A stretch of DNA of 64,000 nt from Streptomyces sp. GS7 (GTDB lineage: Bacteria > Actinomycetota > Actinomycetes > Streptomycetales > Streptomycetaceae), in contig NZ_CP047146.1 of NCBI RefSeq assembly GCF_009834125.1, positions 3,093,501 to 3,157,500 on the forward strand. The letters run 5' to 3'. The notes below the pieces were generated by a model that was not told where the DNA came from, made no database searches, and was given only the letters and a program-made list of their open reading frames with translations. The translations under genes were made by a program, and so were the position numbers. The first letter of the stretch is position 1. Each line of letters starts with the position of its first letter. This document shows positions 50,165-59,435 of this stretch, piece after piece.

Positions 50165-51487
50165 TCAGGCCGGTTGCATCCGGAAGTGGCGGGTGAACCA
50201 GTCGCGGGCGAGGACGCAGACCCGGTCCAGGGCGCCGCGCTCCTCGAAGAGATGCGTGGCGCCGGGGACGATTTCGAGCGTGTTCTCGCAGCCCAGCGCG
50301 GACTGCGCCTGGCGGTTGAGGTCCAGCACCAGGGTGTCGTTGCCGCCGACGATCAGGAGCGTCGGCGCCTGTACGGAGCCGAGCAGCGAGCGGCCGGCGA
50401 GGTCGGGGCGGCCACCGCGGGAGACCACGGCGCCGATGTCCGCGTCCGGGTAGGCGGCGGCCCGCAGTGCGGCGGCGGCCCCGGTGCTGGCGCCGAAGTA
50501 GCCGATGGGCACGGGCGCGCGGGCGCGCAGCCAGCGGGTGGCGTCCGCGAGCCGGCGGGCCAGGGTGTCGATGTCGAAGACGTTGGCCCGGTTGGCCTCC
50601 TCGGCCGGGGTGAGCAGGTCGAAGAGCAGGGTGCCCAGGCCCGCGCGGTTGAGGGCCGCGGCCACCGCGCGGTTGCGGGGGCTGTGCCGGCTGCTGCCGG
50701 AGCCGTGGGCGAACATCACGATCGGCGCGGTGGCGGTGGGCCGGACGAGATCCCCGGTGAGCCGCACCGGGCCCGCCTCGATCCGGACCTCCTCCTCGGT
50801 CGGCACGCTCGCCGGCGTTCCGGTCCCGGCACGTGCGGCCGGGCCGGCCGCGGCCTGGGCCAGGAGGGAGACGACCTCGTCGTCCGAGGTCTGGGAGAAG
50901 TCCTCGTACCACTCGCCGACCGCGGAGAACGCGTACGGGGTGGAGAGGCAGACGATGTCGTCCGCCTTGCCGCGCAGGCGCTCGGCGGCGTCGGGCGGCG
51001 CCACGGGGACGGCCAGTACGACGCGGGCCGCGCCCTGGGCGCGTACCACCTCGCAGGCGGCCGCCGCGGTGGCGCCGGTCGCGACGCCGTCGTCGATCAC
51101 GATCGCGGTCCGGCCCTCCAGCGTCAGCCGCGGCCGGCCGGCCCGGAAGCGGGCGGCCTGCCGGGCGAGTTCCGCCGCTTCCTCGCGCTCCACGGAGGCG
51201 ACGTCGGACTGGTTGATCCGGCCCCGGCGGATGATGTCGTCGCTGATGACGCGTACGCCGCCCTCGCCGATGGCGCCGAAGCCCAGCTCGCGCTGGTACG
51301 GGACGCCGAGTTTGCGGACGACGATCACGTCGAGGGGGGCATCGAGCGCCTGGGCCACCTGATAGGCCACCGGGACGCCGCCGCGGGGCAGGCCCAGGAC
51401 GACGGGATCCTCGCTCTCCAGGTGGCGCACGGCCTCGGCGAGGCGGCGTCCGGCGTCCGCGCGGTCAGTGAACAGCACGATGTGCAC
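50165..51487 (-). CDS. Phosphoribosyltransferase fused to an alpha/beta (dienelactone-type) hydrolase
   Basis: 440 residues from GTG 51487. Domain one (about 1-215) has VVLGLPRGGVPVAYQVAQAL and the PRPP motif AIVIDDGVATGATAAAA near 127-143. Domain two (about 225-438) is an alpha/beta hydrolase, with IVMFAHGSGSSRHSPRNRAV, the nucleophile elbow GYFGASTGAAAAL (Ser near 335), an Asp in IVGGNDTLV and a terminal His in ATHLFEE. This fusion is known in actinobacteria, often near universal-stress-type genes. Substrates are unknown. Confidence 0.88.
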   Translation of the reverse strand: MHIVLFTDRADAGRRLAEAVRHLESEDPVVLGLPRGGVPVAYQVAQALDAPLDVIVVRKLGVPYQRELGFGAIGEGGVRVISDDIIRRGRINQSDVASVEREEAAELARQAARFRAGRPRLTLEGRTAIVIDDGVATGATAAAACEVVRAQGAARVVLAVPVAPPDAAERLRGKADDIVCLSTPYAFSAVGEWYEDFSQTSDDEVVSLLAQAAAGPAARAGTGTPASVPTEEEVRIEAGPVRLTGDLVRPTATAPIVMFAHGSGSSRHSPRNRAVAAALNRAGLGTLLFDLLTPAEEANRANVFDIDTLARRLADATRWLRARAPVPIGYFGASTGAAAALRAAAYPDADIGAVVSRGGRPDLAGRSLLGSVQAPTLLIVGGNDTLVLDLNRQAQSALGCENTLEIVPGATHLFEERGALDRVCVLARDWFTRHFRMQPA

Positions 51488-51547
51488 CCCCTACCCAGGG
51501 GAGACGAAGCCACGTCCACACCTAGTTCGAAATAACCCCAAATCGTC

Positions 51548-52228
51548 TCATTGCGCAAGTCCGAGCAGGGCGACGATCTCCGGGACCGACCACCGAGCGT
51601 CGACCCCCGGACACGCGGCGAGATATTCCGCGGTGCGCTGCCGGGTCCAGCCGTGGGTGGCCATGATCCCGGCGGCGATATGGCGCAGATAGGCCGGGGC
51701 GGGCGGGTTCGGCGGGACGTCCGCGCTGCGCCAGGGGGCGGTGAAGGTCAGCACCGGGTGCCCGTCGAGCCGGCCGGGGCAGACCAGGGTCTCGTACCGG
51801 CCGGGGCCGAGGCGGGCGCGCCCGCGGGTGAGGACCGGTGTGAGGTCGAGGTCGCCGGACGGCTCGCGGTACATCTCCTGTGCGGCGATGTCGGAGAATT
51901 GAGAGAGCGTCAGAAGATAGGCATGGGCGGGGAGTTCGCCGTCCGCGTCGGCGTCGTAGAAGGCCCGGCCGCCGGTCCACAGCGCGGATTCGGTGGCGAA
52001 GTACAGTCGGCCGCGGAGGACGACGGGTGCGCTGCGCGCGGGACGGCGGGGGTCGCGGCAGCCGGGGTGGTCGCGCCCGCCGCCGGGCGGACGGCCGCCG
52101 GCGAGGTAGTGGCCGAGCCTCTCGGGGTGCATGTTGGACCCGTAGGCGGCGTACCAGACCAGGGGCGCGGGGGCGGTACCGGCCGCGTACCGCCCGGGCT
52201 CGCGGGGTTCCAGGACGCGCGGGGTCAT
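51548..52228 (-). CDS. Gamma-glutamylcyclotransferase-like protein (often mislabelled histone deacetylase)
   Basis: 226 residues from ATG 52228. The GGCT-type start VWYAAYGSNMHPERLGHYLA carries the YGSN loop. Then GRLYFATESALWTGGRAFYD and AHAYLLTLSQFSDIAAQEMY follow with the internal Glu region. The C-terminal 50 residues add a helical extension ending VPEIVALLGLAQ. It cyclises or transfers gamma-glutamyl groups in related families; the true substrate is unknown. Confidence 0.75.
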   Translation of the reverse strand: MTPRVLEPREPGRYAAGTAPAPLVWYAAYGSNMHPERLGHYLAGGRPPGGGRDHPGCRDPRRPARSAPVVLRGRLYFATESALWTGGRAFYDADADGELPAHAYLLTLSQFSDIAAQEMYREPSGDLDLTPVLTRGRARLGPGRYETLVCPGRLDGHPVLTFTAPWRSADVPPNPPAPAYLRHIAAGIMATHGWTRQRTAEYLAACPGVDARWSVPEIVALLGLAQ

Positions 52229-52352
52229 CACGTGTCCACGGTATCGCCGCGGGTCACCGGGGAGCCCGCGGCCGGCCCGGACCGCGCGCTGTGCGGCGGG
52301 CGAGCGGGCGCTGGTTGATCGCTCCCCCGACGGGCTGATAGACCTCCTGTCC

Positions 52353-53108
52353 GTGGCTACTACCAGCGAGAACAGCAACCGGTGGATCCGCCGGTTCCGG
52401 CCGGCCGACGACGCGCCCTGCGGATTGGTCTGCTTTCCGCACGCCGGGGGCTCGGCGACGTTCTACTTCCCGGTGGCGCAGGCGCTGTCCCCGCAACTGG
52501 ACGTGCTCGCCGTGCAGTACCCGGGCCGCCAGGACCGGCTGTCCGAGCCGTGCCTGGAGGACATCCACGAGGTGGCCGACCAGGTCACCGCGGCGCTGGA
52601 GCCCTGGACCGGCCGGCCGCTGGCGCTCTTCGGCCACAGCATGGGCGCCACCGTCGCCTACGAGGTCGCCAGGAATCTGGAGCGGTCCGGCAGGCCGCCG
52701 CTGGGCCTGTTCGCCTCCGGGCGACGCGCCCCGTCCCGGCACCGCGACCTGTCGGTCCACCTGCGGGACGACGACGGACTGGTCGCCACCCTCAAGGAGT
52801 TGAGCGGCACCGACGAGGCGGTGCTCGCCGACGAGGAGCTGCTGCGGATGGTGCTGCCGGCGGTCCGCGCGGACTACAAGGCCGTCGAGACCTATCGCCA
52901 TCGCGAGGGGCCCCGGCTGAGCTGCCCGGTCTCGGTCCTCGTGGGGGACAGCGATCCGGTCACCACCCCGGAGGAGGCGGACGCCTGGCGCGAGCACACC
53001 ACCGGCCCCTGCGAGCTGACGGTGCTCCCCGGTGGCCACTTCTACCTCAACTCCCAGGCGGAGGAGGTCAGGAAGGTCATCGTGCGCGACATCGGGAGCT
53101 GGGCGTAG
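52353..53108 (+). CDS. Type II thioesterase (PKS/NRPS editing type)
   Basis: 251 residues from GTG 52353. Features are CFPHAGGSATFYFPVAQAL, VQYPGRQDRLSEP, and nucleophile Ser96 in FGHSMGATVAYEVA. The Asp is in VLVGDSDPVT and the catalytic His is about residue 229 in LPGGHFYLN. Such enzymes remove stalled acyl groups from carrier proteins during polyketide or nonribosomal peptide synthesis. No PKS or NRPS gene is within the window, so it is orphaned here. Confidence 0.9.
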   Translation: MATTSENSNRWIRRFRPADDAPCGLVCFPHAGGSATFYFPVAQALSPQLDVLAVQYPGRQDRLSEPCLEDIHEVADQVTAALEPWTGRPLALFGHSMGATVAYEVARNLERSGRPPLGLFASGRRAPSRHRDLSVHLRDDDGLVATLKELSGTDEAVLADEELLRMVLPAVRADYKAVETYRHREGPRLSCPVSVLVGDSDPVTTPEEADAWREHTTGPCELTVLPGGHFYLNSQAEEVRKVIVRDIGSWA

Positions 53109-53177
53109 GGCGGCTCGGGGGCCCGTGCGCGGGTGCGGCCGGACCGGTTCCGCCCGCCGCGGGGCCGGCCGGGCCGG

Positions 53178-53744
53178 TCAGTACGCGTGGTGGTTCACCC
53201 GGTGCGACCACGCCTCGTAGGCGCCGGCGCCCAGCTCGGGGTAGATCTGCTGGATCTTGATCCGGCGCTGGTCGAGCGGCCTTTGGAAGTCCTCGTACTG
53301 GTACGAGTCGTCGAAGCCGATCCGCCGGGTGTCCTCCAGGCTGCAGCTGAAGTAGACCGCGTCCAGCCGGGACCAGTAGATGGCGCTCATGCACATCGGG
53401 CAGGGGGCGCCGCTGATGTAGATCGAGCAGCCCCGGAGCATGCGGGCGCGTTCCGGCACCGGGTCCGGCGAGCCCTCGGGCCGGGGCACGTACTGCAGGG
53501 TGCTCTCGTTCTGGTGCTCCTCGGAGATTGACGGCGCCTCAGGGTTGAGCATCTGCACGGCCTTGCGGATGGTCTCCACCTCGGCGTGCGCGGTGGGGTC
53601 GCCGGTCAGCAGGACGCGGTTCTGCCCGCGGGCGACGATCTCGCCGTCGCGGGCGATGACCGCGCCGAACGGCCCGCCCCAGCCCTTGTTCACGGACTCC
53701 GTGGCGAGCCGCACCGCCTCGGCGATCAATTCCTTCGGTTCCAT
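53178..53744 (-). CDS. Nucleoside/guanine deaminase-like zinc enzyme
   Basis: 188 residues from ATG 53744. The cytidine-deaminase-fold zinc motifs are HAE at 53-55 and PCPMC with Cys115 and Cys118. The C-terminal DFQRPLDQRRIKIQQIYPEL pattern is like bacterial guanine deaminases (GuaD). It deaminates guanine to xanthine or a related base. Divergent from the ABM membrane protein. Confidence 0.86.
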   Translation of the reverse strand: MEPKELIAEAVRLATESVNKGWGGPFGAVIARDGEIVARGQNRVLLTGDPTAHAEVETIRKAVQMLNPEAPSISEEHQNESTLQYVPRPEGSPDPVPERARMLRGCSIYISGAPCPMCMSAIYWSRLDAVYFSCSLEDTRRIGFDDSYQYEDFQRPLDQRRIKIQQIYPELGAGAYEAWSHRVNHHAY

Positions 53745-53838
53745 TGCCACGTCTCCGATCGGCCTCTGATCCTTGATGGAAAGGTCAAATATCTGCCCCA
53801 TTTGCCGCTTAATTTGCTTTTGTACTACGCTACTCCAG

Positions 53839-54825
53839 GTGAGTGCCCGTGCAAGCCGTCGCTCGGCGGCCGACAGCGCCACCGTGGTGACCTCGCAGAA
53901 GGTGCGTGCAGGCCGGACCGACGAGTACCAGCGCTGGCAGGAGCGGACCAACGAAGCCGCTCGCGCCTTCGACGGGTTCATGGGCGCCGAGGTGTACCCG
54001 CCCGCGGCCGGCACGGGCAACGAATGGGTGGCCGTCTTCCGCTTCGCCGGCATCGAGCAGCTGACCGCCTGGCTGGACTCCGCGCGCCGGCGAGAGCTGC
54101 TGACCGAGGGCCGCGGGCTCTTCGAGGGCCCGCCGACGCTGGAGGTGCTCCAGGGCGGCACCCCCGAACCGGCGCCGCAGGAGGCCGTCACCGCCGTCAT
54201 CTCCCATGACGTGCGCCCCGGTTGCGAGCAGGGCTTCCTCAAGTGGCAGGAGAAGGCGCTCAAGGCCCAGGAGAAGTCGCCCGGTTACCTGGGGTCCGAG
54301 CTGTTCCAGCCGGTGCGCGACGTGCAGAAGCACTGGGTGGCCGTCTTCCGGTTCGACACCCGCGAACACCTCGACGACTGGCTGGAGTCCGACACCCGCA
54401 GGGCGCTCCTGGACGAGGGCCGCGCCTACTTCGCCTCGTACGACGTGCGCAAGGTCGACTCGGCGTTCAGCGGCTGGTTCCGCTTCGAACGCCGTACGGG
54501 CTCCGGGGCGCCGCCCAACTGGAAGCAGGCCATGTCGGTGCTGCTCGCGCTCTACCCCACGGTCATGGTGCTCACCCTGACCTTCGGGGTGGAGATGAGG
54601 CGGCTCGACGTCCCGCTGTACCTCGCCCTGTTCTTCAGCAACGTGCTCAGCGTCAGCGCCCTGACCTGGCTGCTGATGCCGCTGGTCAACCGGGCCCTGG
54701 CCTTCTGGCTGGCGCCCGGCCGGGCCCGGGGCTTCCCGGCGCACCTCGCCGGGGTGCTGGTGGTGCTCCTCGGCTATCTGCTGTCCGTCGTCGTCTTCGG
54801 GCTGATCACCCATGCCCTGCTCTGA
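53839..54825 (+). CDS. Membrane protein with two antibiotic biosynthesis monooxygenase (ABM) domains
   Basis: 328 residues from GTG 53839. Two ABM repeats: TSQKVRAGRTDEYQRWQERT ... WVAVFRFAGIEQLTAWLDSA, and ISHDVRPGCEQGFLKWQEKA ... WVAVFRFDTREHLDDWLESD. Then come about four transmembrane helices from residue 230 (SVLLALYPTVMVLTLTFGVE; YLALFFSNVLSVSALTWLLM; AGVLVVLLGYLLSVVVFGLI). This is a known bacterial fusion type; function unknown. The divergent gap before it is AT-rich for this genome. Confidence 0.83.
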   Translation: MSARASRRSAADSATVVTSQKVRAGRTDEYQRWQERTNEAARAFDGFMGAEVYPPAAGTGNEWVAVFRFAGIEQLTAWLDSARRRELLTEGRGLFEGPPTLEVLQGGTPEPAPQEAVTAVISHDVRPGCEQGFLKWQEKALKAQEKSPGYLGSELFQPVRDVQKHWVAVFRFDTREHLDDWLESDTRRALLDEGRAYFASYDVRKVDSAFSGWFRFERRTGSGAPPNWKQAMSVLLALYPTVMVLTLTFGVEMRRLDVPLYLALFFSNVLSVSALTWLLMPLVNRALAFWLAPGRARGFPAHLAGVLVVLLGYLLSVVVFGLITHALL

Positions 54826-54864
54826 GCACCGGCCGACCGCCGGCCGCACCGGGAGGAGAGCGAG

Positions 54865-56247
54865 ATGCACCCACCGGCAGCCCCGCCCGCGGGAGACCCC
54901 GGCGGCCCCCTGATCCGCCGCGGCGACCCCGGCTACCCGGCCGCCCGCGAGGGCGCGGTGTGGAACGTGCGCACGCCGCGGCGGTTCCCCGACGCCATCG
55001 TGCGGGCCGCCACGGAAGCCGACGTCGCGCACGCCGTCCGCTACGCCCGGGACCGGGGACTGCGGGTCGCGATCCGCTCCGGCGGGCACAACTGGTCCGG
55101 TACCCCACTGCGCGACGGCGGCCTGCTGATCGACCTCTCCGCGCTGCGGACGTGCACCCTCGGCGCCGGCGCCCCGCCGACGGCCGACGTGGGCCCCGCC
55201 GCCACCGGAGCGGACCTGGTCGCCGCGCTCACCCCCGCGCACCTGGCGTTCCCGGTCGGCCACTGCCCCACCGTCGCGGTCGGCGGCTTCCTGCTCAGCG
55301 GCGGCCTCGGCTGGAACTCCCGTGCCTGGGGGGCCTCCTGCGCGGACGTCGTCGGGATCCGGGCGGTCACCGCCGACGGCCGCACGGTCACCTGCACCGA
55401 GACCGAGCACCCCGACCTCTTCTGGGCCGCGCGGGGCGCCGGGCCCGGCTTCTGCGCCGTCGCCATCGGCTTCCGCCTCGCCCTGCACCCCCACCCGGGC
55501 GCCATCCTGACCACCGCCCTCACCTTTCCGCTGGCCGAGGTCGCTTCCGTGGCGGACTGGGCGGAGCGGACCGCGCGCGGGCTGCCGCCGTACGTCGAGA
55601 CGGCCCTGGTCCTGCTGCCCGCCGGAGCCGGGCCGACCCCGGCCGGCCCCCGGATCACCGTCTCGGCCACCGCATTCGCCGCGACCGGGGAACAGGCCGG
55701 GCAGGCGCTGGAGCCGTTCACCCGCTGCCCGCTCGGACCGCGCGCCGGCACCGTGCAGCCGCCCGGGCCGACCTCCTTCGCGGCCCTGCACCGGGGCGCG
55801 GAGGCGCTCTGGCCGCCGGGTCACCGCTACGCGGCGGACACCCTGTGGTCCGCGGCCGACCACGCGACCCTGCTGACCCGTGCCGCGGGCGCGGTGGCCC
55901 GCGCCCCCTCGCCCGCGTCCCTGGTCCTGTCACCCGTCCAGCCGGTCTCCCCGGATCCGGTGCTGCTGCGGAACATGGCCTTCGCCCCGCTCGGCGCCTC
56001 CTACCTCGTCGGCTACGCGGTCTGGGACCTGCCGGCCGACGACGGCCTGCAGACGCGCTGGCTGCGGGGGCTGATGGCCGACGCCGACCCGGACGGCACC
56101 GGCCGCCGCTACATCGCCGAGGCGGATCTGGAGGCCGGCGCCGACCGGGCCCGGCGCGCGTACCCGCCCGCGCACTGGGACCGGCTCCAGGAGATCAAGG
56201 CAGAGTGGGATCCGGAGAACCGCTTCCACTCCTACCTCGCCCCATAA
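54865..56247 (+). CDS. BBE-type FAD-linked oxidase (bicovalent flavin)
   Basis: 460 residues from ATG 54865 with GGGAGGAGAG upstream. The PCMH FAD domain has SGGHNWSGTPL, whose His would carry the 8-alpha link, and HCPTVAVGGFLLSGGLGWNS, whose Cys is placed for the 6-S link. The C-terminal BBE motif is DPENRFHSYLAP. Such enzymes oxidise alcohols, sugars or polyketide intermediates with oxygen. It starts a compact operon with the ligase and NUDIX genes (gaps 18 and 12 bp). Confidence 0.87.
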   Translation: MHPPAAPPAGDPGGPLIRRGDPGYPAAREGAVWNVRTPRRFPDAIVRAATEADVAHAVRYARDRGLRVAIRSGGHNWSGTPLRDGGLLIDLSALRTCTLGAGAPPTADVGPAATGADLVAALTPAHLAFPVGHCPTVAVGGFLLSGGLGWNSRAWGASCADVVGIRAVTADGRTVTCTETEHPDLFWAARGAGPGFCAVAIGFRLALHPHPGAILTTALTFPLAEVASVADWAERTARGLPPYVETALVLLPAGAGPTPAGPRITVSATAFAATGEQAGQALEPFTRCPLGPRAGTVQPPGPTSFAALHRGAEALWPPGHRYAADTLWSAADHATLLTRAAGAVARAPSPASLVLSPVQPVSPDPVLLRNMAFAPLGASYLVGYAVWDLPADDGLQTRWLRGLMADADPDGTGRRYIAEADLEAGADRARRAYPPAHWDRLQEIKAEWDPENRFHSYLAP

Positions 56248-56265
56248 GGGCAGAAGGGTGGCCCG

Positions 56266-57813
56266 ATGCTGCTCGCCCGACTCGCACAGGTCTCGGGGGA
56301 GGTCGCCGCCACCACGGCGCGGTCCCGGAAGATCGCGCTGCTGGCCGGGCTGTTCCGGGCCGCCGCGCCGGAGGACGTCCCGGTCGTCATCGCGTACCTG
56401 GCCGGACGGCTGCCCCAGGGGCGCATCGGCATCGGCTGGAGCGTACTGCGCGCACCGCCGCCGCCCGCCGCCGAGGCCGCGCTGACCGTGGGCGGGGTCG
56501 ATGCCGCGCTGACCCGCCTGGCCCGGGTCGCCGGGCCCGGTGCGCAGGCCGAGCGGCACCGGCTGGTCGGGGAGCTGCTGGCCGCGGCGACCGCGCCGGA
56601 GCAGCGGTTTCTGCACGGTCTGCTGACCGGCGAGGTGCGGCAGGGGGCGCTGGAGGCGCTGGCCGCCGAAGGGCTCGCCGCGGCCACCGAGGTGCCGGCG
56701 GCCGACGTGCGCCGGGCCGTGATGCTGGCCGGCTCGCTGCCGGACGTGGCCCGGGCCCTGCTGTCCCGGGGCCCGTCGGCGCTCGCCGACTTCCGCCTCA
56801 CGATCGGCCGCCCCGTCGGACCGATGCTCGCGCAGACGGCCGCGTCGGTCGACGAGGCGATCGACAAGCTGGGCCACTGCGCCGTGGAGGAGAAGCTCGA
56901 CGGCATCCGGGTGCAGGTGCACCGGGACGGGCCGGACGTACGGATCCACACCCGCACCCTCGACGAGGTCACCGACCGGCTGCCCGAGGTCACCGACCTG
57001 GTCCGGGGGCTCCCGGCCGAGCGCTTCATCCTGGACGGCGAGGTGATCGCCCTTGACGCCGAGGGCCGGCCGCTGCCCTTCCAGCGGATCGCCGGCCGGT
57101 TCGGCTCCCGGGTCGATGTCGACGCGGCCCGGGCCGCCCTCCCGCTCACCCCGGTCTTCTTCGACATCCTCGCGATCGGCGACCGCGACCTGCTGGGACT
57201 CCCCGGCGACAAGCGGCACGCCGAGCTGGCCGCGCTGGTCCCCGAGCCGATGCGGGTGCGCCGCTGCGTGGTGCGGGACCCGGTGGACGCCGCCGCCCGC
57301 GCCGCCGCCGCGGAGTTCTGGGTCCGGACCCTGCGCCGCGGCCACGAGGGCGTCCTGGTCAAGGCCCTCTACGCGCCCTACAGCGCGGGCCGCCGCGGTG
57401 CCGCCTGGCTGAAGGTGAAGCCGGTCCACACCCTGGACCTCGTGGTGCTCGCCGCCGAGTGGGGGCACGGTCGGCGCACCGGCAAGCTCTCCAACCTCCA
57501 CCTCGGCGCGCGCGACCCGGACGGCGGCTTCGTGATGCTCGGCAAGACCTTCAAGGGCCTGACCGACGCCACCCTCGACTGGCAGACCGAACGGCTCCGG
57601 GAAATCGCGGAGTCGGACGACGGCCAGGTGGTGGCGGTCCGCCCGGAACTCGTCGTCGAGATCGCCTACGACGGTCTCCAGACCTCGCCCCGCTACCCGG
57701 CCGGCGTCACCCTGCGCTTCGCCCGCGTGCTGCGCTACCGCGAGGACAAGTCGGCGGCGCAGGCCGACACGATCGGGACGGTGCTCGCCGCGCACCCCGG
57801 CGGGCACGGCTAG
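56266..57813 (+). CDS. ligB: ATP-dependent DNA ligase
   Basis: 515 residues from ATG 56266. An N-terminal helical DNA-binding domain is followed by the adenylation motif [16 protein letters not shown] with Lys210. Then come [20 protein letters not shown] (motif III-like), [21 protein letters not shown] and WLKVKPV. The OB-fold continues to the end. The layout matches actinobacterial LigB, a non-essential ATP-dependent ligase for repair beside the NAD-dependent LigA. The gene symbol is by layout only. Confidence 0.9.
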   Translation: MLLARLAQVSGEVAATTARSRKIALLAGLFRAAAPEDVPVVIAYLAGRLPQGRIGIGWSVLRAPPPPAAEAALTVGGVDAALTRLARVAGPGAQAERHRLVGELLAAATAPEQRFLHGLLTGEVRQGALEALAAEGLAAATEVPAADVRRAVMLAGSLPDVARALLSRGPSALADFRLTIGRPVGPMLAQTAASVDEAIDKLGHCAVEEKLDGIRVQVHRDGPDVRIHTRTLDEVTDRLPEVTDLVRGLPAERFILDGEVIALDAEGRPLPFQRIAGRFGSRVDVDAARAALPLTPVFFDILAIGDRDLLGLPGDKRHAELAALVPEPMRVRRCVVRDPVDAAARAAAAEFWVRTLRRGHEGVLVKALYAPYSAGRRGAAWLKVKPVHTLDLVVLAAEWGHGRRTGKLSNLHLGARDPDGGFVMLGKTFKGLTDATLDWQTERLREIAESDDGQVVAVRPELVVEIAYDGLQTSPRYPAGVTLRFARVLRYREDKSAAQADTIGTVLAAHPGGHG

Positions 57814-57825
57814 CGGCGGCGGCTC

Positions 57826-58302
57826 GTGGCGGGCAGGCGCAGCGCGGGGCTGCTGCTGTACCGGGGCGGTGCGGACGGCGGCGTCGAGGTGCTGCTGGCG
57901 CACATGGGCGGACCGTTGTGGGCCCGCCGGGACGCGGGCGCCTGGTCCGTCCCCAAGGGCGAGTACGTGGCGCCGGAGGAGCCGTGGGACGCGGCCCGGC
58001 GGGAGTTCGCGGAGGAACTGGGGCTGCCGGCGCCGGACGGGCGGTACCTCCCGCTGGGGGAGGCCCGCCAGTCCGGCGGCAAGGTGGTCACGGTCTGGGC
58101 CGTCGCGGGCGATCTCGACCCGGAGCGGATCGTGCCCGGCACCTTCGCGATGGAGTGGCCGCGCGGGTCGGGAGTGGTCCGCAGCTTCCCCGAGGTCGAC
58201 CGGGTGGCCTGGTTCGCCCCGGAGGCGGCCCGGGAGCGCCTGGTGACCGGCCAGCGGGTGTTCCTCGACCGCCTGGCGGCCCGCCTCGACGAGGGCCGCT
58301 GA
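57826..58302 (+). CDS. NUDIX hydrolase (MutT/diadenosine-type)
   Basis: 158 residues from GTG 57826, 12 bp after the ligase. It begins AGRRSAGLLLYRGGADGGVE and carries the Nudix box GEYVAPEEPWDAARREFAEE then LG. This subgroup, often next to ligase or repair genes in Streptomyces, resembles MutT1/Ap4A-hydrolase-like proteins. It may clean damaged nucleotides. Confidence 0.88.
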   Translation: MAGRRSAGLLLYRGGADGGVEVLLAHMGGPLWARRDAGAWSVPKGEYVAPEEPWDAARREFAEELGLPAPDGRYLPLGEARQSGGKVVTVWAVAGDLDPERIVPGTFAMEWPRGSGVVRSFPEVDRVAWFAPEAARERLVTGQRVFLDRLAARLDEGR

Positions 58303-58442
58303 GCGCCCGGCCTCCCGCTTCCGCACGCCGAGGGGCAGGCCCGGGCGCACCCGTCGGCGTACGGAAGCGCACCGCCCCCTCCCGCACGGCGCGACGGCCG
58401 CGCACCCCGGGCTCCGCACCGGCGAGGCGGCAACCGGCCGCC

Positions 58443-59435
58443 TCAGGGCCGTACTTGGATCTTCCGCCCCCTCCCCGCCCGGAACTGCTCCAGCGCCGCC
58501 CCGTACCGCTCCAGCGGGTGGCGGTCGCTGATGAACACCTCCGGGTCCAGCACTCCGGCGGCGAAGAGCGCGGCGGCCCGCTCGTAGCTGTGCAGCACGG
58601 CCATCGAGCCGGTGATGGTGATCTCCTGGTGGTAGATCCGGTACGGCTCGATGGTGGCTCGGGCCGCGTAGTCGGAGACCCCGAACTGGAGGAAGGTGCC
58701 GCCCCGGCCGACCCGGCCCAGCGCGTCCTGGATGGCGCGCTCGCTGCCGGTGGCGTCGATGACCACGTCCCAGCCGCGCGGCTGGTCCAGCGCGTCGGCG
58801 GAACCGGCCGCGTTGCTGCACCCCAGTTCACGGGCGGCGGCCAGCCGCTCCGGGTTGATGTCGACGACGTCCACGCCCGCCGCGCCGGTCCGCTTGGCCA
58901 GCTCCAGCATCATCAGGCCCATCGTCCCGGACCCGTAGATCAGCACCTGGGTGCCCAACTGCCGGCTGCGCAGGATGTCGTACCCGCGCACCGCACAGGA
59001 GAGCGGTTCGATCAGCGCGGCGTCCTCGGTGCGGACGTGGTCGGGCAGCCGGACGCAGTTGGCGGCCGGTGCCACCGCGAACTCGGCGGCGCCGCCGGCC
59101 GTGGTCACCCCGATGGCGGCCCACCGCTCGCAGAGGTTGTTGCGGCCGGTCCGGCAGTAGTGGCACTCGTAGCAGTAGAGGGAGGGGTCCACCGCGACCC
59201 GGTCGCCCTCGGCCAGCTCGGTCACCGCACTGCCGGTCGCGACGACCGTACCGGCGAACTCGTGCCCCGGTACGACGGGCAGGCTCGGCGCGAACTCGCC
59301 CTGGAGGATGTGGAGATCGGTGCCGCACAGCCCGCAGGCGGCGACCTGCACCACCACCTCGCGGGGACCGGGCGCGGGGTCGTCGACGGTGGCGATCTCG
59401 ACCTCGCCGGGGGCGCTGATCACTGCTGCTTTCAC
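58443..59435 (-). CDS. Zinc-dependent medium-chain alcohol (polyol) dehydrogenase
   Basis: 330 residues from GTG 59435, overlapping the permease stop. Catalytic zinc: Cys in ACGLCGTDLH, then GHEFAG. Structural zinc cysteines: CYECHYCRTGRNNLC. Rossmann motif: LIYGSGTMGLMMLELAKRTG. It is encoded after a sugar ABC transporter, so it probably oxidises the imported polyol (sorbitol-, xylitol- or arabitol-type) to a keto-sugar. Confidence 0.88.
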   Translation of the reverse strand: MKAAVISAPGEVEIATVDDPAPGPREVVVQVAACGLCGTDLHILQGEFAPSLPVVPGHEFAGTVVATGSAVTELAEGDRVAVDPSLYCYECHYCRTGRNNLCERWAAIGVTTAGGAAEFAVAPAANCVRLPDHVRTEDAALIEPLSCAVRGYDILRSRQLGTQVLIYGSGTMGLMMLELAKRTGAAGVDVVDINPERLAAARELGCSNAAGSADALDQPRGWDVVIDATGSERAIQDALGRVGRGGTFLQFGVSDYAARATIEPYRIYHQEITITGSMAVLHSYERAAALFAAGVLDPEVFISDRHPLERYGAALEQFRAGRGRKIQVRP

